Source: Lysobacter sp. ISL-50
GTDB lineage: Bacteria > Pseudomonadota > Gammaproteobacteria > Xanthomonadales > Xanthomonadaceae
Direction: 5' to 3'
DNA: 64,000 nucleotides
Assembly: GCF_018612875.1 (NCBI RefSeq)
Contig: NZ_JAGGRI010000020.1
Span: 310,001 to 374,000 of the forward strand
Part shown: positions 1 to 6,344 of the stretch, piece by piece
How the letters are laid out: the number at the start of each line of letters is the position of its first letter
How positions within the stretch are numbered: the first letter of the stretch is position 1
The notes under the pieces: generated by a model
Database searches by the model: none
What the model was told of the DNA's origin: nothing
The model's input: the letters and a program-made list of their open reading frames with translations, nothing else
Made by a program: the position numbers and the translations under genes

Positions 1-157
1 GCCAGCCTTGCAGCAGCGGATCGAGCGCCCTCGCGTACACGCGCACTCGCGCGCCCGCACGTAGCAGCGCCTCGATCTTGCGCACGGCCACCTCCCCGCC
101 GCCCACGACCAGCACGGGCCGGCCGGAAAGATCGGCGAGCAACGGAAAGAGCGCCAT
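1..157 (-). CDS. cysG: Siroheme synthase N-terminal part (precorrin-2 dehydrogenase domain), partial
   Basis: This is the first 52 codons of a minus-strand gene that runs off the window edge. The translation begins [21 protein letters not shown] and continues with [18 protein letters not shown]. That is the Rossmann NAD-binding start of the precorrin-2 dehydrogenase/ferrochelatase domain of CysG (family signature GGGxVAxRK). A strong ribosome binding site (TGGAGGAAT on the minus strand, about 161-170) fixes the ATG at 157. The product would oxidise precorrin-2 to sirohydrochlorin on the way to siroheme, the cofactor of NirB. It diverges from nasT and complements the SUMT gene at 9115. Whether the full protein is a trifunctional CysG or only the dehydrogenase half cannot be seen. 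Confidence 0.85.
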   Translation of the reverse strand, partial: MALFPLLADLSGRPVLVVGGGEVAVRKIEALLRAGARVRVYARALDPLLQGW

Positions 158-248
158 GCGGATTCCTCCAAGGGGGCTCGCGGCCTGTTATGTTGCATGG
201 CAACATGAGGTTAACGGCGCGTCAACACACCCAGGGGCTTCGACCGGT

Positions 249-824
249 ATGCCTCGCATCTTGTTGGTCAACGATACCGAAAAGCCGATCGGCGAGCTGC
301 GCGACGCGTTGCTCGGCGCCGGCCATGAAGTGCTGGAAGAAGTCGTCGCGATCGGCGCCCTGCTCAAGGCGGTGGAGTCGCAACAACCCGACGTGGTCAT
401 TCTCGACATCGACTCGCCTTCGCGCGACACGCTGGAACAGTTGGCCCTGATGCACGAGCACGCGCCGCGGCCGGTGGTGATGTTCTCGGCCGACGGCAAC
501 GAGCAGCTGATCCGCGCCGCGGTCGGCGCGGGGGTCACCGCCTACGTCGTGGACGGCCTGTCGCCGACGCGGCTGGCGCCGATCATCCAGGTCGCGCTGG
601 CCCGCTTCGAGCATCAGTCGCACATCCGCCGCCGCCTCGACGAGGTGCAGCAGCAATTGCTCGACCGCAAGCTCATCGATCGCGCCAAGGGCCTGCTGAT
701 GGAAAAACGCGGCATGGCCGAAGCCGACGCCTACGCCGCGCTGCGCCAACAGGCCATGAAGAACGGGACGAAGCTGGTGGACGTCGCCCGCCAGATCATC
801 GCCATGGCCGATTTACTGGGATAA
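249..824 (+). CDS. nasT: NasT-like ANTAR-domain antitermination response regulator
   Basis: A 191-residue two-domain regulator. Residues 1 to about 120 form a receiver domain (MPRILLVND start, phospho-acceptor region around D53/D55 in VVILDIDSPS). Residues about 130-185 form an ANTAR RNA-binding domain (DRAKGLLMEKRGM followed by AYAALRQQAM). In the NasT/AmiR/EutV family the ANTAR domain binds dual hairpins in a nascent leader RNA and prevents termination. The open frame extends upstream to 78, but that part overlaps the divergent cysG start and has no family similarity, so the ATG at 249 is chosen. The nitrate sensor nasS follows after 20 bases. The likely target is the leader at 2115-2228 upstream of the nitrate/nitrite reductase operon. 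Confidence 0.9.
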   Translation: MPRILLVNDTEKPIGELRDALLGAGHEVLEEVVAIGALLKAVESQQPDVVILDIDSPSRDTLEQLALMHEHAPRPVVMFSADGNEQLIRAAVGAGVTAYVVDGLSPTRLAPIIQVALARFEHQSHIRRRLDEVQQQLLDRKLIDRAKGLLMEKRGMAEADAYAALRQQAMKNGTKLVDVARQIIAMADLLG

Positions 825-844
825 CCCGCTGGAATGAGGCCGAG

Positions 845-1918
845 ATGACCGCACCCGCCGCCGCATCAGACCGTCCATTGCGCCTGGGCTACCTGCCTTT
901 GGTCGACTGCGCGCCGCTGGTGGCCGCGGTCCGCCTCGGCCTGGATCGCCGTTACGGCCTGCGCCTGCAGTTGCAGCGTCAGGCCTCGTGGGCGGCGGTG
1001 CGCGACCGCCTGCTGTCGGGCGAACTGGACGCCGCGCACGCCCTCGCCGGCCTGGTCTACGGCGTGGAAACCGGCATCGGCGGGCCGAAGGGCGAACTGG
1101 CGATCCTGTCTACGCTCAACCAGAACGGCCAGGCGATCACGTTGTCCTCGCCACTGGCGCGATCGCTCGAACAAGGCGGATCGTTGCGCGATGCGCTCGC
1201 CTCGCTGCGGCGGCCGGCGGTGTTCGCGCAGACCTTCCCCACCGGCACTCACGCCATGTGGCTGTACTACTGGCTGGCGGCGCAGGGCATCGATCCGATG
1301 CGCGAGATCCGCATCCTGACCCTGCCGCCGACGCAGATGCCCGAGGCCCTGGCGCGAGGCGAACTGGACGGTTATTGCGCCGGCGAGCCCTGGTCGATGC
1401 AGGCCGAGCTGGCGGGCGTGGGCCGGCGGGTGATTCGCAGCGGGACGATCTGGCCGGGGCATCCGGAAAAAGTCCTGGCCTGCCGCCGCGAATTCGCCGC
1501 GCTGCAACCCGACGCCGCGATCGCGCTGACCGCGACCGTGCTGGATGCGTGCCGCTGGCTCGACGCCGACGTGCGGCATCGGCGCGAAGCCGCGCGATGG
1601 CTCGCGGACTCTCAGGTGATCGCTTTGCCCGCGCGCGACATCGAAGCCTGTCTTGTGCCCGTCGACGGCGACGGCGAAACGCAGTTGCGTTTCCATGCCG
1701 ACGGTCAGGCGAATTTCCCCTGGCGCTCCGATGGCTTGTGGTTCCTGGCGCAGTTCCGCCGCTGGGGCTGGCTGCCGCCGGCGCCCGACGGCGAGGACGC
1801 GGCATTGATCCGCCGCGTGCACCGCATCGACAGCTATCGCCAGGCGGCGCAGCGGATCGGCGTGCCGTTTCCCGATGGCGACAGCCGCGTCAACCGGCTG
1901 TTCGACGAGGCGTCCTGA
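845..1918 (+). CDS. nasS: NasS-like nitrate/nitrite sensor (periplasmic-binding-protein fold, cytoplasmic)
   Basis: A 357-residue protein of the NrtA/NasS substrate-binding family. It opens with LRLGYLPLVDCAPLVAA and carries the family pattern of conserved blocks (GELDAAHALAGLVYGVETG, then LARGELDGYCAGEPWSMQA). Unlike NrtA it has no signal peptide or lipobox, so it should stay in the cytoplasm. In known NasS-NasT systems NasS holds NasT inactive until nitrate or nitrite binds. The start is 20 bases after nasT, and GAGG precedes the ATG. Order and spacing indicate a nasT-nasS operon transcribed toward the structural genes, separated from them by a regulated 387-base gap. Confidence 0.88.
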   Translation: MTAPAAASDRPLRLGYLPLVDCAPLVAAVRLGLDRRYGLRLQLQRQASWAAVRDRLLSGELDAAHALAGLVYGVETGIGGPKGELAILSTLNQNGQAITLSSPLARSLEQGGSLRDALASLRRPAVFAQTFPTGTHAMWLYYWLAAQGIDPMREIRILTLPPTQMPEALARGELDGYCAGEPWSMQAELAGVGRRVIRSGTIWPGHPEKVLACRREFAALQPDAAIALTATVLDACRWLDADVRHRREAARWLADSQVIALPARDIEACLVPVDGDGETQLRFHADGQANFPWRSDGLWFLAQFRRWGWLPPAPDGEDAALIRRVHRIDSYRQAAQRIGVPFPDGDSRVNRLFDEAS

Positions 1919-1942
1919 TCGCGCGCATCGCCGTGCCGTGCG

Positions 1943-1980
1943 CGCACCAAAATGGAGCGTTGGCGCGCTTGTTTGGTGCT
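1943..1980 (+). promoter_or_regulatory. Putative tandem NtrC-binding (enhancer) sites
   Basis: Positions 1943-1959 read CGCACCAAAATGGAGCG, very close to the NtrC consensus TGCACCA-N3-TGGTGCA (15 of 17 positions compatible). A second copy at 1964-1980 keeps the right half TGGTGC with a weaker left half. They are centred about 21 bases apart, i.e. two helical turns, and lie about 140-160 bases upstream of the sigma-54 start. That is the expected position for an NtrC enhancer. The assignment is inferred from sequence match and context. Confidence 0.65.
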
Positions 1981-2086
1981 ACCTTCGGATTTCGCGAGTA
2001 TCCGCATGATCGTCGGCGCATCGGGTTCGCACATAAGCGCATGAATCGATGGATGATTCCATTCGCACGAAATCGGTGCACCCACT

Positions 2087-2101
2087 TGGCACGATGATTG
2101 C
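2087..2101 (+). promoter_or_regulatory. Sigma-54 (RpoN) promoter of the nitrate assimilation operon
   Basis: TGGCAC at 2087-2092, five bases, then TTGC at 2098-2101. This is a full match to the -24/-12 consensus TGGCAC-N5-TTGC with correct spacing. Transcription should begin near 2112-2114, just upstream of the first leader hairpin. It lies in a non-coding gap in front of the transporter-nirBD-nasA-cobA operon. Confidence 0.85.
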
Positions 2102-2114
2102 GTAGCCCTTTGAT

Positions 2115-2132
2115 GGGTGCCCACGTGCACCT
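2115..2132 (+). promoter_or_regulatory. Leader RNA hairpin with six-base loop, candidate NasT target
   Basis: GGGTGC (2115-2120) pairs with GCACCT (2127-2132), leaving the six-base loop CCACGT. It would be the first structure in the transcript made from the sigma-54 promoter. ANTAR target RNAs use hairpins with hexanucleotide loops, but the family normally has A at loop position 1 and G at position 4, which this loop lacks. The role as NasT target is therefore an inference from position and pathway. The left arm GGGTGC can alternatively pair with GCACCC at 2078-2083 in DNA upstream of the start, which would not be in the RNA. Confidence 0.4.
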
Positions 2133-2183
2133 GCGATGAGCGACTCCGGCAGGCGGATCAACGGCGGTCCGTCCAGCCAAGAC

Positions 2184-2228
2184 AACGGCGTCTACCCGGT
2201 TCGAACAGGACCGGAGGGCGCCGTTTTT
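2184..2228 (+). terminator. Intrinsic terminator in the leader of the nitrate operon (attenuator)
   Basis: AACGGCG (2184-2190) pairs with CGCCGTT (2219-2225), with a nested CCGGT/ACCGG pair inside, and a run of five T ends at 2228. It lies after the sigma-54 start and before the first gene, where it would stop transcription unless relieved. A competing pairing exists between CGGTCC (2165-2170) and GGACCG (2208-2213) and could act as antiterminator. This is the arrangement expected for NasT-controlled attenuation. The 1919-2305 gap holds no gene. Confidence 0.65.
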
Positions 2229-2305
2229 CGTTTTCCCCTCCCCTCTCATCGCATCCCTGCCGGTCTTACCGGCATCGGGCGGCGTTCCATTCGGAGATCG
2301 CGCAG

Positions 2306-3514
2306 GTGAATCGATCCTTCTGGCAGGCCGGACACACGCCCACGCTGTTATCGGCGTTTCTGTATTTCGATCTGAGCTTCATGGTGTGGTATCTGCTGGG
2401 CCCGCTGCAGGTGCAGATCGCGCAGGCCCTGCAACTGGATACGCAGCAACGCGCGTTGATGGTGGCCGTGCCGATCCTGTGCGGGGCGATATTGCGCTTG
2501 TTCCTGGGCATGCTGGCCGATGCCATCGGCGCCAGGCGCACCGGGCTGCTCGCGCAGGGCGCGGTCGTGCTCACCCTGCTGGCGGCGTGGTGGGTCGGCG
2601 TGCATTCCTTCGCCCAGGTGCTGTTGCTGGGCGCGCTGCTCGGCATCGCCGGCGCGTCGTTCTCGGTGGCGCTGCCGCTGGCTTCGCGCTGGTATCCGCC
2701 CGAGCACCAGGGCACCGCGCTCGGCATCGCCGGCGCCGGCAACTCGGGCACGGTGCTGGCCGCGCTGTTCGCACCGGTGCTGGCCGCGGCGTTCGGCTAC
2801 GAAGCGGTGTTCGGTCTGGCCTGCCTGCCGCTGGCGCTGGTGATGATCGTGTTCTTCGCCTGCGCCCGGGACGCGCCGGTCGAAATCGAACGCAAACGTT
2901 TCAGCGACTACGGCCGCGTGCTGGTAGGCAACCGCGATTCGTGGTGGTTCATGTTTTTCTACTCGATCACCTTCGGCGGCTTCGCCGGTTTCGCCAGCGC
3001 CTTGCCCGGCTATTTCCACGATCAGTTCGGCTTCGATCCCAAGATCGCCGGCTGGGCGACCGCCGCCTGCGTGCTGGCCGGCTCGGCGATGCGACCGCTG
3101 GGCGGCGTGATCGCCGATCGCATCGGCGGCACGCGCACCCTGCTCGCGGTGTATCTGTCGGTGGCGGTGCTGGTCGCCGCGGCCGGACAGGGCGTCGGCG
3201 GCGCGACGATGACGGTGACCTTGTTCGTCGCCACCCTGCTCTGCCTGGGCGCCGGCAACGGCGCGGTGTTCCAACTGGTGCCGCAACGCTTCGGCGCCGA
3301 TATCGGCCTGATGACCGGACTGATCGGCATGGCCGGCGGCATCGGCGGTTTCGTGCTCGCCGCCGGCCTGGGCGTGCTCAAGCAGCACACCGGCAGTTAT
3401 GCGCTGGGCCTGTGGGCGTTCGCCGGCTGCGCGCTGCTCGCCTGGGGCCTGCTGTCGAACCTGAGCAAGCAGTGGCGCCACCAGTGGGCGGCGCTCAGCG
3501 CCGCGCGTGTTTGA
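2306..3514 (+). CDS. NarK/NasA-type nitrate/nitrite transporter (MFS, nitrate-nitrite porter family)
   Basis: A 402-residue inner-membrane protein with about twelve hydrophobic segments spread along its length. The glycine-rich nitrate signature motifs are present twice: GAGNSGTVLAALFAPV in the first half and GAGNGAVFQLVPQRFGAD in the second. These mark the NNP family that imports nitrate or exports nitrite. The open frame reaches upstream to 2117, but that extension crosses the attenuator. GGAG at 2293-2296 sits nine bases before the GTG at 2306, whose protein VNRSFWQAGHTPTLLSAFLYF looks like a native MFS start. It is the first gene of the operon, 26 bases before nirB, so it probably supplies nitrate for the assimilatory reductases. 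Confidence 0.9.
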   Translation: MNRSFWQAGHTPTLLSAFLYFDLSFMVWYLLGPLQVQIAQALQLDTQQRALMVAVPILCGAILRLFLGMLADAIGARRTGLLAQGAVVLTLLAAWWVGVHSFAQVLLLGALLGIAGASFSVALPLASRWYPPEHQGTALGIAGAGNSGTVLAALFAPVLAAAFGYEAVFGLACLPLALVMIVFFACARDAPVEIERKRFSDYGRVLVGNRDSWWFMFFYSITFGGFAGFASALPGYFHDQFGFDPKIAGWATAACVLAGSAMRPLGGVIADRIGGTRTLLAVYLSVAVLVAAAGQGVGGATMTVTLFVATLLCLGAGNGAVFQLVPQRFGADIGLMTGLIGMAGGIGGFVLAAGLGVLKQHTGSYALGLWAFAGCALLAWGLLSNLSKQWRHQWAALSAARV

Positions 3515-3540
3515 GTGCGGTCGATGACGGAGACACAGCG

Positions 3541-5997
3541 ATGAAGAAACCCAGACTGGTGGTGATCGGCAACGGCATGGCGGGCATGCGCACGCTGGAG
3601 GAGCTGTTGAAGCTGGTTCCGGACATGTACGACATCACCGTGTTCGGCGCCGAGCCCTATCCGAACTACAACCGCATCCTGCTCTCGCCGGTGCTGGCCG
3701 GCGAGCAGAATTTCGACGAGATCGTGCTCAACCCCATGGCCTGGTACGCCGAGCACGGCATCGAACTGCATCTGGGCAAGGAAGTGGAACGGATCGACCG
3801 GGTGCACCGGCGCGTCATCGCCGCCGACGGCACGCAGGCGGAATACGACCGCTTGCTGCTGGCGACCGGCTCGCTGCCGATCGTGCTGCCGATCCCGGGC
3901 AAGGACCTGCACGGCGTCATCAGCTACCGCAACATCCACGACACCCGCGCCATGATCGAAGCGGCCAAGGTAAAGAAGCACGCGGTGGTGATCGGCGGCG
4001 GCCTGCTCGGACTGGAAGCGGCCAATGGCCTGAAACAGCGCGGCATGGATGTGACCGTGGTGCATCTGGCCGGCTGGCTGCTGGAACGCCAGCTCGATCC
4101 CGCCGCCGGGCGGCTGCTGGAGAACTCGCTGTGCGAGCGCGGCCTGAAATTCCGCCTGGGCACCTCGACCACGGAACTGCTCGGCAACGACCGCGGCGAA
4201 GTGCGCGCGGTCAGGTTCTCCGACGGCAGCGAAACACCCGCCGATCTGGTGGTCATGGCGATCGGCATCCGTCCCAACGCGCAACTGGCGCAGGCGGCCG
4301 GCATCTATTGCAACCGCGGCGTCATGGTCAACGACTCGCTGCAGACCTTCGACCCGCGCGTCTACGCGGTCGGCGAATGCGCTTCGCACCGCGGCATCAC
4401 CTACGGGCTGGTCGCGCCGCTGTTCGAACAGGCCAAGGTCTGCGCCAATCATCTCGCCCACTACGGCATCGGCATCTATGGCGGCTCGGTGTCCTCGACC
4501 AAGCTCAAGGTCACCGGCATCGATCTGTTTTCCGCCGGCGATTTCATGGGCGGCGACGGCAGCGAGGAGATCGTGCTGTCCGACCCGGCCGGCGGCGTCT
4601 ACAAGAAACTGGTGATCAAGGACGACAAACTGGTCGGCGCCTGCCTCTACGGCGATACCGGCGACGGCGGCTGGTACTTCAAGCTGCTCAAGGACGGCGG
4701 CCGCATCGACGGCCTGCGCGATCGGCTGATGTTCGGCGAGAAAGCCATCGGCGACTCCGGCACCGCCGGCCAGAACCGCGCGGTGACGATGGCCGACGCC
4801 GACGAAGTATGCGGCTGCAACGGCGTGCGCAAGGGCGCGATCGTCAAGGCGATCAACGAGCAGGGGCTGTTCACCATCGACGAGGTGAAGAAGCACACCA
4901 AGGCTTCCAGTTCCTGCGGCTCGTGCACCGGGCTGGTCGAGCAGATCCTGATGAACTGCCTGGGCTCGAATTTCCAGGAAACGCCCAAGACCAAGGCGGT
5001 ATGCGGCTGCACCTCGCATACCCACGCCGACGTGCGCAAGGCGATCCGCGAACACCGCCTGCTCTCGCACCGCCAGGCCTACGAGTTCATGGAATGGCGC
5101 ACGCCCAACGGCTGCGCGACCTGCCGCCCGGCGATCAACTACTACCTGATCTCGACCTGGCCGCGCGAGGCCGCGGACGATCCGCAGTCGCGCTTCATCA
5201 ACGAACGCGCTCACGCCAACATCCAGAAGGACGGCACCTTCTCGGTGATTCCGCAGATCAAGGGCGGCGTGACCAACGCCGACGAACTGCGGCGCATCGC
5301 CCACGTGGCCGACAAGTACGCCGTGCCGATGGTCAAGATCACCGGCGGCCAGCGCATCGATCTGCTCGGGGTGAAGAAAGAAGACCTGGTCGATGTCTGG
5401 CGCGACCTGGGCATGAAGTCCGGCCACGCCTACGGCAAGTCGATCCGCACGGTGAAGACCTGCGTCGGCAGCGAGTTCTGCCGCTTCGGCACGCAGAACA
5501 GCACGCAGATGGGCATCGATCTGGAAACCATGCTCGCCAACATGTGGAGTCCGCACAAGGTCAAGCTGGCGGTCTCCGGCTGCCCGCGCAACTGCGCCGA
5601 GTCCGGCATCAAGGACGTGGGCATCATCGCGGTCGATTCGGGCTGGGAGATCCACGTCGGCGGCAACGGCGGCATCAAGACCGAAGTCGCCAAGTTCCTG
5701 GCCAAGGTCAAGACCGCCGAACAGGTGCGCGAATACACCGGCGCCTTCCTGCAGTTGTATCGCGAGGAAGCGTATTACCTGGATCGCACCGTGCACTACA
5801 TCGAACGCGTCGGCCTGGACTACATCCGCCGGCGCGTGGTCGACGACGCCGCCGACCGCAAGACGCTGTACGAGCGCCTGCTGTACGCGCTGGACGGATT
5901 GATCGACCCGTGGGAGGCGCGCGTGCGCGAGGACCGCCGGCCGCGAGAGTACGAGCCGCTGCGCATGCCCGCGCAGCTGGCCGGGCAGGAGAACTGA
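3541..5997 (+). CDS. nirB: Assimilatory nitrite reductase [NAD(P)H], large subunit
   Basis: An 818-residue NirB, normal for the family. It reduces nitrite to ammonium in the cytoplasm with NAD(P)H. Domains in order: FAD/NAD(P)-binding oxidoreductase with VVIGNGMAGMRTLEEL at the N-terminus and a second dinucleotide motif (VVIGGGLLGLEAANGL) near residue 150; two BFD-like [2Fe-2S] segments with CGCNG near 424 and CGCTS near 488; ferredoxin-like half domains; and the siroheme/4Fe-4S site with C641 and C647 (TCVGSEFC) and C681 and C685 (SGCPRNC). ATG 3541 has GGAG upstream. The open frame continues back to 2386 only as an out-of-phase shadow of the transporter. nirD starts two bases after the stop. 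Confidence 0.97.
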   Translation: MKKPRLVVIGNGMAGMRTLEELLKLVPDMYDITVFGAEPYPNYNRILLSPVLAGEQNFDEIVLNPMAWYAEHGIELHLGKEVERIDRVHRRVIAADGTQAEYDRLLLATGSLPIVLPIPGKDLHGVISYRNIHDTRAMIEAAKVKKHAVVIGGGLLGLEAANGLKQRGMDVTVVHLAGWLLERQLDPAAGRLLENSLCERGLKFRLGTSTTELLGNDRGEVRAVRFSDGSETPADLVVMAIGIRPNAQLAQAAGIYCNRGVMVNDSLQTFDPRVYAVGECASHRGITYGLVAPLFEQAKVCANHLAHYGIGIYGGSVSSTKLKVTGIDLFSAGDFMGGDGSEEIVLSDPAGGVYKKLVIKDDKLVGACLYGDTGDGGWYFKLLKDGGRIDGLRDRLMFGEKAIGDSGTAGQNRAVTMADADEVCGCNGVRKGAIVKAINEQGLFTIDEVKKHTKASSSCGSCTGLVEQILMNCLGSNFQETPKTKAVCGCTSHTHADVRKAIREHRLLSHRQAYEFMEWRTPNGCATCRPAINYYLISTWPREAADDPQSRFINERAHANIQKDGTFSVIPQIKGGVTNADELRRIAHVADKYAVPMVKITGGQRIDLLGVKKEDLVDVWRDLGMKSGHAYGKSIRTVKTCVGSEFCRFGTQNSTQMGIDLETMLANMWSPHKVKLAVSGCPRNCAESGIKDVGIIAVDSGWEIHVGGNGGIKTEVAKFLAKVKTAEQVREYTGAFLQLYREEAYYLDRTVHYIERVGLDYIRRRVVDDAADRKTLYERLLYALDGLIDPWEARVREDRRPREYEPLRMPAQLAGQEN

Positions 5998-5999
5998 GC

Positions 6000-6344
6000 A
6001 TGGACGCCGTCATGCAACGCTCCCTCACCTGGCTGCGCGTGTGCGGGCTGGACGACATCCCCGCGCTCGGCGCGCGCGTGCTCAAACGCGACGGCGCCGA
6101 CGACATCGCGCTGTTCCGCACCGGCGAGGATCGCGTGTTCGCGCTGCGCGACCGTTGCCCGCACAAGGGCGGCGCGCTGTCGCAGGGCATCGTCGCCGGC
6201 GACACCGTGACCTGTCCGCTGCACGGCTGGAACATCGCCCTGGGCAGCGGCGAAGCGCAGGCGCCGGACGTGGGCTGCGCGCGGCGGTTCCAGGTGCGCG
6301 TGGAGCACGGCGATGTCTGGCTCGCGCTCGAAGGCGACGGCTGA
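6000..6344 (+). CDS. nirD: Nitrite reductase [NAD(P)H] small subunit with Rieske motif
   Basis: A 114-residue NirD of the Rieske fold. Unlike many NirD proteins that have lost the metal ligands, it keeps C53-P-H55 and C72-PL-H75 in the order of a true [2Fe-2S] Rieske site (CPHKGGALSQG, then CPLHGWNIAL). It is the partner of NirB in nitrite reduction. The start ATG at 6000 lies two bases after the nirB stop with GGAG upstream. Its stop TGA overlaps the nasA start ATG (bases 6342-6346), so translation of nirD and nasA is coupled. Whether the cluster is functional here is inferred from the intact ligands. Confidence 0.93.
   Translation: MDAVMQRSLTWLRVCGLDDIPALGARVLKRDGADDIALFRTGEDRVFALRDRCPHKGGALSQGIVAGDTVTCPLHGWNIALGSGEAQAPDVGCARRFQVRVEHGDVWLALEGDG

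Noticed and set aside
2386..3540. Upstream extension of the nirB reading frame by about 385 codons
   Set aside because: It overlaps the transporter in another frame, is Arg/Ala-rich without family similarity, and nirB has its own ATG and ribosome binding site at 3541.
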